DNA of 64,000 nt from Marinifilum fragile JCM 15579. Its GTDB lineage: Bacteria > Bacteroidota > Bacteroidia > Bacteroidales > Marinifilaceae. Positions within the stretch are counted from its first letter, which is position 1. Each line of letters begins with the position of its first letter. The notes beneath the pieces were generated by a model. The model worked only from the letters and a program-made list of their open reading frames with translations. It was not told the DNA's origin and did not search any database. The DNA lies in contig NZ_BAZX01000001.1 in the NCBI RefSeq assembly GCF_001310955.1, positions 62,001-126,000 of the forward strand. Reading direction: 5' to 3'. A program made the translations under genes and the position numbers. Positions 17,384 to 26,833 of the stretch are shown one piece after another.

Positions 17384-18715
17384 TTATTTGGCTAATTTCG
17401 CTTTAGGAGGCAGAAAACGAATTTTTTTGATTCGTCTATTGTCAACAGCTTCTACAATAAATTTAAAATTCTGGTGCGAGAATTCTTCCTTCTTCTGAGG
17501 AATTTCACCTTTCATTTCCAGTAAAAGACCCGCCAAAGTATCGGCGTCACCTTTTATATCTTCAAATATATCAGAATCTACGTCAGTTATTTTAAAGAAG
17601 TCGTTTAGTAGAGTTTTTCCTTCGAACAGGTAAGTGCCATCTTTTTCAAGCGTATAAGTTTCCTTTTCTTCATCCGACTCATCGGTAATGTCTCCAATAA
17701 TTTCTTCCAGGATATCTTCCATGGTAATAATTCCGGATGTACCCCCATATTCATCAACAACAATGGCCATATGGTTTTTCTGAGTCTGAAACTCTTCCAA
17801 CAAATCGTTGATCTTTTTGGTTTCAGGCACATAAAATGGCGGCCTGATTATAGATTGCCAACGAAAAGTGTTTGGTTTATGGTGATGAGGCAACAGGTCT
17901 TTCACATACAAAATACCTCGCACGTTGTCGAAAGTCCCATCGTACACCGGAATTCTGGAATAACCCGAATCGATTAGAATCGATTTTAGTTTCCCAAAAC
18001 CAGTTCTTACATCAATGGCAACCACATCCACTCGCGATTTCATAATTTCCACCACATTAATATTTCCAAAATTTACAATTCCTTCCAGAATTTCCATTTC
18101 CTCACTGATTTCATCGGCAGTTAATTCAAGCGCCTGCGATAAATCACCCATGGAAATATTTTGCTTTTTGGAAATTCGTTTGTTAACAATCGAAGTGGAT
18201 TTAATTAGAATTACCGACATGGGTCTGAAAATCTTTTCCATATAGAACAAAGGAAAAGCCATGAATTTTGAAAATCTAACTACAGTTTGCGTGGCATAAA
18301 CTTTTGGAATGATTTCACCAAAAAGCAATAACAGGAAAGTAATAATTACCACCTGAACCAAAAATCCAATGGTTGGTGCATTTGAGAAATCTACTATCGA
18401 ATTGGTAATAAAGCTGGAAAGAATAACGATTCCAACATTTACAAAGTTGTTCCCAATTAGAATAGTTGCCAGTAGTTCCTCAGGCATTCTTAAAAGTTTT
18501 AACAACTTTCTGTTTTTGTGATTTTCTTCTGCCTCGATATCACTTATTTGCTGTGGGGATAACGAAAATAAAGCAACTTCAGAACCTGAAATCAAAGCGG
18601 AGCAAAATAAAAGAAGTACCATTACAAGTAAACTTATAATGGTACTTATATCTAAAGTGTGAAAAACAATATCAGAATTGTTTAAAAATAGTGTTGAAAA
18701 ACTGTCTGTTTCCAA
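17384..18715 (-). CDS. gldE: Gliding motility-associated protein GldE (CNNM/CorC-type)
   Basis: A 443-residue inner-membrane protein. The DUF21/CNNM membrane region covers about residues 1-200, with SGSEVALFSLSP and ATILIGNNFVNVG. Two CBS domains follow (about 205-325; GYSRIPVYDG and NHMAIVVDEYGGTSGIITMEDILEEIIGDI). A CorC/HlyC-type C-terminal domain covers about 345-440. Relatives move or sense divalent cations. GldE works with GldD in Flavobacterium. It lies 28 bases upstream of gldD. Confidence 0.92.
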   Translation of the reverse strand: METDSFSTLFLNNSDIVFHTLDISTIISLLVMVLLLFCSALISGSEVALFSLSPQQISDIEAEENHKNRKLLKLLRMPEELLATILIGNNFVNVGIVILSSFITNSIVDFSNAPTIGFLVQVVIITFLLLLFGEIIPKVYATQTVVRFSKFMAFPLFYMEKIFRPMSVILIKSTSIVNKRISKKQNISMGDLSQALELTADEISEEMEILEGIVNFGNINVVEIMKSRVDVVAIDVRTGFGKLKSILIDSGYSRIPVYDGTFDNVRGILYVKDLLPHHHKPNTFRWQSIIRPPFYVPETKKINDLLEEFQTQKNHMAIVVDEYGGTSGIITMEDILEEIIGDITDESDEEKETYTLEKDGTYLFEGKTLLNDFFKITDVDSDIFEDIKGDADTLAGLLLEMKGEIPQKKEEFSHQNFKFIVEAVDNRRIKKIRFLPPKAKLAK

Positions 18716-18747
18716 TTTTTTCTCAAGTTAGTTAACACTCGTGTAAT

Positions 18748-19173
18748 TTAGAATGGAAGATCATCAGTTTCTTCCTCCATAGAACTATCAGCAGCAGCTG
18801 TTGGTTGAGCCATTTCAGGACTTGCTTGTGGAACATTTTCATTATCACCTTTTCTACCCAACATTTGCATGTTCGAAGCCATAACTTCTGTGATGTATTT
18901 TTTATTTCCATCCTGATCTTCCCAAGATCTGGTTCTTAAGCTACCTTCAATATACAATTGCATGCCTTTTTTTACGTAGTTTTCAGCAACCTTTGCCAAT
19001 CCGCGCCAAAGAACAATGTTATGCCATTCGGTTTGAGTAACTTTTTCACCATTTTTGGTATAGGTTTCACTTGTAGCAAGAGGAAAATTACAAACACTGA
19101 CATCATTGTCGAAGTATTTTACTTCAGGATCTTTTCCTACATTACCTACTAGAATTACTTTGTTTACTGACAT
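18748..19173 (-). CDS. ssb: Single-stranded DNA-binding protein
   Basis: A 141-residue SSB. The OB fold spans about residues 1-110 (MSVNKVILVGNVGKDPEVK, TEWHNIVLWRGLAKVAENYVKKG, YIEGSLRTRSWED). A flexible linker is followed by the acidic tip DDLPF, which recruits replication and repair partners. It sits between mutY and gldE on the minus strand. Confidence 0.95.
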   Translation of the reverse strand: MSVNKVILVGNVGKDPEVKYFDNDVSVCNFPLATSETYTKNGEKVTQTEWHNIVLWRGLAKVAENYVKKGMQLYIEGSLRTRSWEDQDGNKKYITEVMASNMQMLGRKGDNENVPQASPEMAQPTAAADSSMEEETDDLPF

Positions 19174-19249
19174 ATGTTTAAATTTTTAGTTAGCAATACT
19201 TTAAAGTTACAAACTTTTATGTTGTATCATAATATATTTAAGGCTTATT

Positions 19250-20323
19250 TTAAAAATCAGCATTTAAAATGTGATTGTTAATTAATTTAGGAAATGGATA
19301 TTTTTCCGATTCCATTTTATTTACAAAAATAAACCTTTTGAAAATTTTGATTTCCTTAGCACCAATATCAATATGGATGAACTTGGTATTGATATTCTGA
19401 TGCGTTAATTTGTGCACGATATTATCACTAATTGATTGTATTACCAAATTGGAAGAATCAAAAATCTCTTTCCATTGATCTGATTGTAACAATTGCTCAG
19501 TTGAAAGTTCAGTATTACTCTCAATAAGGGGATATTGATACATATTTTTCCAAATATCTTTTCCCTCTCTTTTTTCAATGGCAAAACGACCCGAACAAGA
19601 TAGGAACAAATAGTAAAAATATCGATTCTTCGGCTTAATTTGTTTGCTCTTTACAGGCAATTGATCTACCATATTTGAATTGTAAGCAAAACAATTAGAA
19701 TTTAAAGGACAATTGCTACAGTTGGGCGACTTAGGAGTGCATTGTAATGCACCAAATTCGATCATTGCCTGATTGTAAATTTCAGGTCTTGCATTGCCCA
19801 TAGTTTCAGTAGCAATATTTTGAAATAATTTTTTCCCTTCAGTACTATCAATGGGGGTTTCTATACCAAACAATCTGGCAAGTACTCTATAAACATTACC
19901 ATCTATTGCCGCATAAGGTAAATTGAATGCAAAAGATGAGATTGCAGCAGCAGTGTATGTGCCTACGCCTTTTAAAGCAAGAATTTCTTTATAAGTGTTC
20001 GGAAATACACCTTTATATATGGTATAAATTGTTTTTGCCGCATGATGAAGGTTCCTGGCTCTGGAATAATATCCCAGACCTTGCCATAAATTCAAAACTT
20101 CTTGCTCATCTGCTAAAGCTAAATCTATTACAGTTGGAAACCTTTTTGTAAATTTGTAATAATAGTCAATTGCTGTGACAACTCTGGTTTGTTGTAACAT
20201 GATTTCAGAAATCCATATTAGATATGGATCCCTTGTATTTCGCCAAGGAAGGTCGCGTTTGTTCTCGCAATACCAGTTTATGATTTGGTTATTAAGCATC
20301 TCGAAAAAAAATGTATGATTCAA
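19250..20323 (-). CDS. mutY: A/G-specific adenine DNA glycosylase
   Basis: A 357-residue repair enzyme that removes adenine mispaired with 8-oxoguanine. The helix-hairpin-helix and GPD core is complete: LKGVGTYTAAAI (117-128), catalytic E40 in ISEIMLQQTRV and D141 in IDGNVYRV. The four iron-sulfur cysteines are C195, C202, C205 and C211 in the usual CX6CX2CX5C spacing. The C-terminal part corresponds to the MutT-like 8-oxoG recognition domain. An internal ATG at residue 9 (MLNNQIINWY) is a plausible alternative start. Confidence 0.95.
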   Translation of the reverse strand: MNHTFFFEMLNNQIINWYCENKRDLPWRNTRDPYLIWISEIMLQQTRVVTAIDYYYKFTKRFPTVIDLALADEQEVLNLWQGLGYYSRARNLHHAAKTIYTIYKGVFPNTYKEILALKGVGTYTAAAISSFAFNLPYAAIDGNVYRVLARLFGIETPIDSTEGKKLFQNIATETMGNARPEIYNQAMIEFGALQCTPKSPNCSNCPLNSNCFAYNSNMVDQLPVKSKQIKPKNRYFYYLFLSCSGRFAIEKREGKDIWKNMYQYPLIESNTELSTEQLLQSDQWKEIFDSSNLVIQSISDNIVHKLTHQNINTKFIHIDIGAKEIKIFKRFIFVNKMESEKYPFPKLINNHILNADF

Positions 20324-20383
20324 TTTTTTTCAAAAATGCGTAAAAATATTTGTTTTCGATTTCGTTAATAACTGGAAATCTTA

Positions 20384-20391
20384 TATATTTG
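20384..20391 (+). promoter_or_regulatory. Bacteroidetes -7 element (TATATTTG) for the HU gene
   Basis: It matches TAnnTTTG 59 bases before the HU start in the divergent mutY/HU intergenic region. Confidence 0.5.
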
Positions 20392-20449
20392 CAATCTGAT
20401 TTGAGGAAATGATGTTGTAAATAATTGATAATTAAAGATTTTTTAAGAG

Positions 20450-20734
20450 ATGACTAAAGCAGATATTGTTAACGAGATTTCTAAAAACACAGGAATTGAG
20501 AAAATTACAGTTCAGAAAACTGTAGAAGCTTTCATGGATACAATTAAAGGTTCATTAGTAAAAGGAAAGAATGTGTATTTGAGAGGTTTCGGAAGTTTTA
20601 TCGTTAAGAAAAGAGCAGAGAAAACTGCAAGAAACATTTCTAAAAACACTACAATTATAATCCCTGAACACTTTATTCCAGCTTTCAAGCCTGCGAAAAC
20701 TTTCGTAAGTAAAGTGAAGACTAACGTAAAGTAG
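20450..20734 (+). CDS. HU-family DNA-binding protein
   Basis: A 94-residue nucleoid protein of standard HU/IHF length. It has the N-terminal helical dimerisation part (MTKADIVNEISKNTGI) and the GFGSFIVKKRAEKTARNISK beta-arm region. The usual RNPxT arm tip is changed: where most HU proteins have ARNPQTG, this reads ARNISKN, so DNA-intercalating proline is missing at that spot, though IIPEHFIPAFKPAK is retained. It is followed 36 bases later by the tiny ribosomal gene. Confidence 0.92.
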   Translation: MTKADIVNEISKNTGIEKITVQKTVEAFMDTIKGSLVKGKNVYLRGFGSFIVKKRAEKTARNISKNTTIIIPEHFIPAFKPAKTFVSKVKTNVK

Positions 20735-20770
20735 TTTTAGATTTTTAAATTCATTAAATAATTCGAAGTT

Positions 20771-20863
20771 ATGCCTAGCGGAAAGAAAAGAAAAAGACAT
20801 AAGATGGCTACGCACAAGCGTAAGAAAAGACTAAGAAAAAATCGTCATAAGAAGAAGAAATAG
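20771..20863 (+). CDS. AURKAIP1/COX24-domain mini ribosomal protein (mS38-like)
   Basis: A 30-residue, extremely basic protein starting MPSGKKRKRHKMATHKRKKR and ending in four lysines. It begins at ATG 20771 and stops at TAG 20861-20863. It matches the bacterial version of the AURKAIP1/COX24 (DUF1713) family. Its mitochondrial relative mS38 sits on the small ribosomal subunit, and short relatives are known on bacterial ribosomes. It is too short for most gene callers. It lies between the HU gene and a hairpin ahead of RNase G. Confidence 0.85.
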   Translation: MPSGKKRKRHKMATHKRKKRLRKNRHKKKK

Positions 20864-20896
20864 TTTTCTTATAGCTTGTTTGTAAGAACAAAATAA

Positions 20897-20932
20897 ATAA
20901 ACCTAAAGAACTTTTTAGTACTTTAGGTTTAT
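20897..20932 (+). terminator. Hairpin terminator after HU and the mini ribosomal gene
   Basis: A 12-bp perfect stem (20897-20908 with 20921-20932) with a 12-base loop and only a weak T-rich tail. It separates this pair from the RNase G gene. Confidence 0.6.
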
Positions 20933-20982
20933 CTATTTGTAAGAACTGATTACCTTTAATAAAAATAAGAAGAATTTAAATA

Positions 20983-22533
20983 GTGAGTAACGAGCTTGTA
21001 ATTGATGTAAACCCTAATGAAATTGTAATTGCTCTGCTTAGCAACAAACAATTGGTTGAACTAACCAGAGAAAAAAGTAATCTTCAGTTTGCGGTAGGAG
21101 ATATATATTTGGGAAAAGTAAAGAAGATTATGCCCGGGTTGAATGCTGCATTCATTGATGTTGGGTATGAGAAAGATGCTTTTTTGCATTATCTGGATCT
21201 GGGACATCAATTCCGTTCACTAAATAAATTCTTACAACAGGCCTTGGCAAGGAAAGGTCGTAATCTGTCCATCTCGAAAATGAGATTGGAACAGGACATT
21301 GATAAGAATGGTAAAATGTCCGATGTTCTTAAGTCGGGACAATACATTCTGGTGCAGGTTGCCAAGGAACCAATTTCTACAAAAGGACCGAGACTTTGCT
21401 CGGAGATATCCATTGCAGGACGAAATATTGTTCTGATTCCTTTTTCGGATAAAGTATCTATTTCTCAGAAAATCAAGTCAACCGAAGAGAAAAGCCGTTT
21501 GCGTCAGCTGCTTCAAAGCATAAGGCCTAAAAATTACGGGATTATTGTAAGAACTGTTGCTGAGGGGAAACGCGTTGCTGAATTGGATCAAGAACTTCGA
21601 TCTTTGGTAGAAAAATGGGAAGGAAGTTTCCAACATATCAGAGATATGCATCCTCCAAAATTGATTTTGGGTGAAATGGATAGAACCACTGCTATTTTGC
21701 GTGATATTTTGAATTCATCATTCGAAAATATCTATGTAAATGATGCAAGTGCTGCCAAGGATATTAAAAACTACATTGCAGGGATCGCTCCTGAAAAATC
21801 AAAAATTGTAAAGCATGTTACTGGTGATATGCCAATTTTTGACCAGTTGGGTGTTGATAAACAAATTAAATCTTCATTTGGTAAAACTGTTTCTTTTAAA
21901 AACGGAGCCTACCTTATCATTGAACATACCGAAGCCTTCCATGTTATTGACGTGAATAGTGGAAACCGTTCGAAAGCAGGAAACGATCAGGAAACAAATG
22001 CCGTTGAGGTGAATCTTGCAGCAGCAGATGAAATTGCTCGTCAGCTTCGCCTGCGCGATATGGGTGGAATTATTGTTGTTGATTTTATCGATATGCATTC
22101 AGCAGAGAATCGCCAGAAGGTTTTTGAACGTATGAAAGAGGTGATGGGATTGGATAGAACCAAACACAATATCTTGCCTTTAAGTAAGTTTGGTTTGATG
22201 CAAATTACTCGCCAGCGCGTTCGCCCTGAAATGAACATCGAGATACAGGAAACTTGTCCTACTTGTCTTGGTTCAGGAAAAATATCACCAGCAGTTTTAT
22301 TAACTGATCAAATTGAAGAAAAGTTAAAGTCGGTTGCAGATAGTGGTGAAAAGAAGCTAACACTAAAAGTTCATCCATTTGTAGCTGCATATATCAATAA
22401 AGGTTTCTGGAAGACATTACGTCGTGAATGGCAATCAAAGCTTGGAATTAAATTGGCGGTAATTGAAATTCCTTCATACGATTTATTGGGATTTAAGATT
22501 TTCGATGACAACAATCAGGAAATCGAACTATAA
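20983..22533 (+). CDS. rng: Ribonuclease G (RNase E/G family)
   Basis: A 516-residue endoribonuclease for rRNA maturation and mRNA decay. The start is GTG at 20983 (MSNELVIDVN), the only start that keeps the conserved N-terminus. An S1 domain covers about 35-125 with the GDIYLGKVKKIMPGLNAAFIDVG opening. The catalytic metal ligands D323 (VIDVNSG) and D367 (VVDFIDM) are present, as is the zinc-link CPTC (425-428). Length fits RNase G, without the long C-terminal scaffold of RNase E. Confidence 0.94.
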   Translation: MSNELVIDVNPNEIVIALLSNKQLVELTREKSNLQFAVGDIYLGKVKKIMPGLNAAFIDVGYEKDAFLHYLDLGHQFRSLNKFLQQALARKGRNLSISKMRLEQDIDKNGKMSDVLKSGQYILVQVAKEPISTKGPRLCSEISIAGRNIVLIPFSDKVSISQKIKSTEEKSRLRQLLQSIRPKNYGIIVRTVAEGKRVAELDQELRSLVEKWEGSFQHIRDMHPPKLILGEMDRTTAILRDILNSSFENIYVNDASAAKDIKNYIAGIAPEKSKIVKHVTGDMPIFDQLGVDKQIKSSFGKTVSFKNGAYLIIEHTEAFHVIDVNSGNRSKAGNDQETNAVEVNLAAADEIARQLRLRDMGGIIVVDFIDMHSAENRQKVFERMKEVMGLDRTKHNILPLSKFGLMQITRQRVRPEMNIEIQETCPTCLGSGKISPAVLLTDQIEEKLKSVADSGEKKLTLKVHPFVAAYINKGFWKTLRREWQSKLGIKLAVIEIPSYDLLGFKIFDDNNQEIEL

Positions 22534-22558
22534 TCATTCTGTAAATACATATGGTAAA

Positions 22559-22585
22559 ATCCTCTTAAATAACTGTTAAGAGGAT
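22559..22585 (+). terminator. Hairpin between rng and dsbD
   Basis: A 10-bp perfect stem (22559-22568 with 22576-22585) and 7-base loop follow the rng stop by 25 bases. There is no T-run after it, so it is either a weak terminator or an mRNA-stabilising hairpin. Confidence 0.4.
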
Positions 22586-22652
22586 AATATGGTTTGGTGT
22601 AATTTGCTTATAATGCTAATTTTATATGCATTATAGTAAAAAACTAAACCAT

Positions 22653-24650
22653 ATGAAGCAAAAAATTCTCACCTTACTTCTGGGAATACTCCTTACAAGT
22701 TTCTTAAGCACACAAGCACAAATTTTAGAAACTGTTTCCTGGGAATTTACTACTGAAAAATTAAGTGATACGGAATTTAATCTTGTCTTTAAAGCACAAA
22801 TAGATCAAGATTGGCATCTGTATTCACAACATTTCGAAGATGGAGGACCGGTTCGTTTGACTTTTACTTTTGAAGAATCGGATAATTATGAACGCATTGG
22901 AGAAGTACAAGAAATTACCAAAGCCAAAAAATCTTTCGACGAAATATTTGAAATGAATATCGAATATTTTGAGCATGAAGCAATCTTAAAGCAAAAAATC
23001 AAAGTCCTATCCAATGCAGCATTTACCATTACAGGCGAGATGGAATATCAAACTTGTAGAGAAGGGGAGTGTGTGTTGTTTACTCCTGACTTCGAGTTTG
23101 CTATTAATGAGGGTAGTACAGTATCAAGTCGAGTTGATGGAACACCTGTAAAAGCAGAAAAGGAAAAAATTAATGCAATGAAAAATCCAAGAAAGGAATA
23201 CTCTTCCTTGTGGTCATTGTTTTTTATTGCTTTTACTTTTGGTTTGATAGCCTTGCTTACTCCTTGTGTGTTTCCAATGATCCCAATGACCGTTTCATTC
23301 TTTATGCACAGTTCAGAGAACAGAAAAAAAGCCATTTTCAATGCTGTGTTTTATGGAGTTTCGATCATTGGTATTTATACCATTATTGGAACCATTGTAG
23401 CCATTACTTTGGGGGCTGATTTTGCCAATTGGTTGAGTACACATTGGATTCCTAATGTCATTTTCTTTGCCATTTTCTTCGTGTTTGCTTTTTCATTCTT
23501 TGGAATGTTTGAAATTACTATGCCATCATGGTTGGTGAACAAATCTGTTGCAAAAGAGGATCAGGGAGGATTGGCTGGGTCTTTCTTCATGGCATTTACA
23601 CTTGTATTGGTTTCATTTTCTTGTACAGGGCCAATTGTAGGTTCTATTTTGGTGCAATCGGCAGGAGGAGAGGTTTTGGAGCCAATTGTTGGGATGTTTG
23701 GATTCTCATTGGCATTTGCATTGCCTTTTACACTTTTTGCCATTTTCCCTTCATGGTTGAATAACCTTCCAAAATCTGGTGGGTGGTTGAATTCGGTTAA
23801 GGTAGTTTTAGGCTTTTTAGAACTTGCTTTAGGTCTGAAATTTTTAAGTATTGCCGATCAAACTTACCATTGGGGAATTTTGGATAGAGAAGTTTATCTG
23901 GGAATCTGGATTGTAATATTCACTTTAATGGGATTCTACCTGCTTGGTAAATTAAAGTTCAGTCACGATAGTGATTTAAAATACATATCGGTACCAAGAT
24001 TAATGCTAGCAATTTGTTCATTTTCATTTGTAGTATACATGGTTCCGGGAATGTTCGGAGCTCCTTTAAAGGCCATTTCAGGTTATTTGCCACCACAAAC
24101 CACACAAGATTTTGATATCTCTGCCATAGTGCGTGATCAATCTGGAGCCAGTTTTAAAGATGGCAAAAATGAGATTTGTGGAACACCAAAATACGCAGAT
24201 AAATTGCATTTGCCACATGGCTTAAAAGGGTATTTCGATTTTGAGCAAGGATTGGCTTGTGCAAAGGAGCAAAATAAGCCTATTTTTATCGATTTTACTG
24301 GACACGGTTGTGTGAACTGTCGTGAAATGGAAGCCAATGTTTGGTCGGATGCCCGAGTGCAAAAAGTACTAAGGGAGGATTATGTAATTATTGCATTATA
24401 TGTGGATGACAAACAGAAATTACCGGAGGAAGATTGGGCAACTTCCACCTATGATGGAAAAGTTAAAAAGACATTGGGAAAGAAATATGCCGATTTTCAG
24501 ATTACAAGATTCGGTGTAAATGCACAACCTTATTATGTGCTTTTAGATCATGATGAAAATACGCTGGTAGAGCCACGAGCATACGACCTGAATGCAGACA
24601 AATTCCTTGAGTTCCTAGAGAACGGGAAAAAAGAGTTTACCAAAAGATAA
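22653..24650 (+). CDS. dsbD: Thiol:disulfide interchange protein DsbD
   Basis: A roughly 665-residue protein that carries electrons from cytoplasmic thioredoxin across the inner membrane. I choose the ATG at 22653 (MKQKILTLLLGILL), which starts the signal peptide; the upstream ATG at 22626 would add nine residues. An N-terminal periplasmic domain has the disulfide pair C135/C140 in TCREGEC. Eight or so membrane helices follow, with ALLTPCVFPMIPMTVSFF and SFSCTGPIVGS cysteines. A C-terminal thioredoxin domain has C553-V-N-C556. All three modules are present. Confidence 0.92.
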   Translation: MKQKILTLLLGILLTSFLSTQAQILETVSWEFTTEKLSDTEFNLVFKAQIDQDWHLYSQHFEDGGPVRLTFTFEESDNYERIGEVQEITKAKKSFDEIFEMNIEYFEHEAILKQKIKVLSNAAFTITGEMEYQTCREGECVLFTPDFEFAINEGSTVSSRVDGTPVKAEKEKINAMKNPRKEYSSLWSLFFIAFTFGLIALLTPCVFPMIPMTVSFFMHSSENRKKAIFNAVFYGVSIIGIYTIIGTIVAITLGADFANWLSTHWIPNVIFFAIFFVFAFSFFGMFEITMPSWLVNKSVAKEDQGGLAGSFFMAFTLVLVSFSCTGPIVGSILVQSAGGEVLEPIVGMFGFSLAFALPFTLFAIFPSWLNNLPKSGGWLNSVKVVLGFLELALGLKFLSIADQTYHWGILDREVYLGIWIVIFTLMGFYLLGKLKFSHDSDLKYISVPRLMLAICSFSFVVYMVPGMFGAPLKAISGYLPPQTTQDFDISAIVRDQSGASFKDGKNEICGTPKYADKLHLPHGLKGYFDFEQGLACAKEQNKPIFIDFTGHGCVNCREMEANVWSDARVQKVLREDYVIIALYVDDKQKLPEEDWATSTYDGKVKKTLGKKYADFQITRFGVNAQPYYVLLDHDENTLVEPRAYDLNADKFLEFLENGKKEFTKR

Positions 24651-24670
24651 AATAAGAATTGAATGATAAA

Positions 24671-24700
24671 GAACCGGAGCATCAATATGTTCCGGTTTTT
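24671..24700 (+). terminator. Terminator after dsbD
   Basis: A 7-bp stem (24672-24678 with 24691-24697) is followed by a T-run. It lies 22 bases after the dsbD stop. Confidence 0.7.
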
Positions 24701-24830
24701 ATTTGCCTGATATTTATACTCATTATAAGTTTAAACCATTCTCTCATTTAAAAAGAATTCCTATTTTTGAAAGTTTGCCTTTCGAAAAAAATGGTAAGCC
24801 GCTTTAATCTTTTAAAAATTTAAATAACGT

Positions 24831-26222
24831 ATGGAAAAATACGATGTGATTATTGTCGGAGCCGGTCCAGCCGGTATTTTTTGTGCTTACGAATTAGTAA
24901 AAAATCGAGACGACTTAAAAATCTTAATCCTTGAAAAGGGTAGGGGAATGGACAAAAGATCTTGTCCGAAACACACCAATGGTGGAACCTGTGTGCACTG
25001 TAAACCTTGTAGCATTACTACTGGTTGGGCAGGTGCAGGTGCATTCTCTGATGGGAAATTGTCTTTATCGCACGAAGTAGGTGGAACTCTTCCTGATTAT
25101 TTGGGAGTTGAAGAAACCATTGATTTGATTGCTTATACCGATAAGATTTATCTGGAATTTGGTGCAGCAACTGATATTCATGGTGAAAAATTAACTCCTG
25201 CTATGGAGAATATTCGTCGCAAGGCCATTGAGTCGAATTTGAAATTGGTTCACTGTCCGGTTCGTCACTTGGGAACCGAAAAAGCACAGGATTTGTACAA
25301 GCGTTTGTATGAGTATGTAACATCAAAGGGAGTTGAGGTACAGTTTAATTGTGCTGTGGAAAGCTTAATTTTAGAAGGAGATAAAATTCAGGGAGTTAAG
25401 AATGGAAAAGGAAGCTATTATGGCGATTTGGTAATGGTTTCGGTTGGTAGAGATGGTGCGGATTGGCTAATGAAAGAGTGTAGCAAAGAAAGTATTTCTA
25501 CCGAGGTGGGGGTTGTTGATATAGGTGTGCGTGTTGAGTGCAGAAACGAAATCATGCAGGATATTAATGAGAACTTTTACGAGGCAAAATTAATTCACTA
25601 TACTCAAACTTTTGATGACAAGGTGAGAACTTTCTGTAGTAATCCCGGAGGATTTGTTTCTTCGGAGTATTACGATGGTGATTTGGCAGTTGTAAATGGA
25701 CATAGTTACAAGGACCTGAAGAGTGATAATACCAACTTTGCCTTATTGGTATCGCAAAAGTTTACCGAGCCTTTTAAAGCACCCATTGAGTATGGTAAGC
25801 ACATTGCCAGGTTGGCCAACATGCTAACCAATAACCAAATTTTAGTACAACGATTTGGTGACTTGGTTCGCGGACGCAGAACGACCTCCAATAGATTGTA
25901 TCGAAATAACATTATTCCAACTTTGAAAGATGCAGTGCCAGGTGATTTGAGTTTGGTGTTGCCACATCGTATCCTAAAGGATATCGAGGAAATGATTTAC
26001 GCTTTGGATAAAGTAACGCCTGGCTTGGCTTCTGATGAAACTTTACTGTATGGTGTAGAAGTAAAATTTTATAGCAATATCACGAAAGTGGACGAAAGCT
26101 TTCAATCAACATCGGTGAAGAATCTATACTTAGGTGGTGATGGAGCAGGTATTACACGAGGTTTAATGCAAGCTTCGGTTAATGGAGTTGTAATTGCAAG
26201 AGAGTTGCTTAAAAAGCTCTAA
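24831..26222 (+). CDS. FAD-dependent dehydrogenase (COG2509 type)
   Basis: A 463-residue flavoprotein. The FAD-binding GAGPAG (10-15) is followed by the expected acidic end of the second strand, ILEKG. A cysteine-rich insert (SCPKHTNGGTCVHCKPCSIT, about 44-64) and WAGAGAFSDGKLSL are characteristic of this uncharacterised dehydrogenase group. The C-terminal YLGGDGAGITRGLMQASVNG closes the FAD site. Substrate is unknown. The four cysteines could bind a metal or cluster, which is inference. The gene stands alone between terminators. Confidence 0.88.
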   Translation: MEKYDVIIVGAGPAGIFCAYELVKNRDDLKILILEKGRGMDKRSCPKHTNGGTCVHCKPCSITTGWAGAGAFSDGKLSLSHEVGGTLPDYLGVEETIDLIAYTDKIYLEFGAATDIHGEKLTPAMENIRRKAIESNLKLVHCPVRHLGTEKAQDLYKRLYEYVTSKGVEVQFNCAVESLILEGDKIQGVKNGKGSYYGDLVMVSVGRDGADWLMKECSKESISTEVGVVDIGVRVECRNEIMQDINENFYEAKLIHYTQTFDDKVRTFCSNPGGFVSSEYYDGDLAVVNGHSYKDLKSDNTNFALLVSQKFTEPFKAPIEYGKHIARLANMLTNNQILVQRFGDLVRGRRTTSNRLYRNNIIPTLKDAVPGDLSLVLPHRILKDIEEMIYALDKVTPGLASDETLLYGVEVKFYSNITKVDESFQSTSVKNLYLGGDGAGITRGLMQASVNGVVIARELLKKL

Positions 26223-26241
26223 ATCGAATATAGTATAATGC

Positions 26242-26279
26242 AAAAAGCTTGGCTACTAATATGTAGCCAAGCTTTTTTA
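26242..26279 (+). terminator. Strong terminator after the FAD dehydrogenase
   Basis: A 15-bp stem (26242-26256 with 26263-26277), a 6-base loop and a T-run. Confidence 0.9.
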
Positions 26280-26408
26280 TGCTTTTTAGAAAGTCCTAAA
26301 CCAAGTCCTTCAATTGATTTTTAAAGATTATTTGGATTGGAAAATATGAGTTGTATTTAGTGCAGCATAGTAATCTAACAAGGTTCTTGAAAAATTACGC
26401 AACAAAAC

Positions 26409-26720
26409 TTAAACATTCCTTTTACTTTTTTTAATAAGTTCCTTATTTAATAAAACAAAAGCACGACTTTCTTCATTGTCAACCATCTTAAAAAAGCTAC
26501 AATTGATGCATCCTAAAAGCTTTTCTTCAATTTCGCCTTGAATGCTTTTATTGCATAAAGTTCCTTCCACTGTCCAGCAGCTTCTTCCTGCTTTTAATCC
26601 GTTATTAACTCCAGTGTTTTCAAATTTTATACTTGCAGGACAAATACCTAATTCATTGGTATTAACACCTCCAATTTCTCTCCCACACTTAAAATATTCC
26701 CAACAATTTAATTTTGTCAT
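26409..26720 (-). CDS. Small cysteine-rich two-CW domain protein
   Basis: A 103-residue cytosolic protein. Two Cys-Trp motifs are visible: NCWEYFKCG at residues 5-13 and SCWTVEGTLC near 48-57. CPA and GCINC add further cysteines, seven or eight in all, which suggests metal or redox binding. The pattern fits the group named two-CW domain proteins. No neighbour gives a functional clue. It lies alone on the minus strand. Confidence 0.8.
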   Translation of the reverse strand: MTKLNCWEYFKCGREIGGVNTNELGICPASIKFENTGVNNGLKAGRSCWTVEGTLCNKSIQGEIEEKLLGCINCSFFKMVDNEESRAFVLLNKELIKKSKRNV

Positions 26721-26833
26721 TTTCTACAGTTCTCCCGACCAAAAATAAATATCCTTGCATTAACTCGGATATCGATTTGATAAAGGATACTTATTTTAGG
26801 GTAAACCAATCTCTGGTTTAAGAATTTGAATTT

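Noticed and set aside
23528-23764. Cysteine- and glycine-rich ORF inside dsbD
   Set aside because: It is the shifted frame of dsbD membrane helices; the dsbD frame is conserved throughout.
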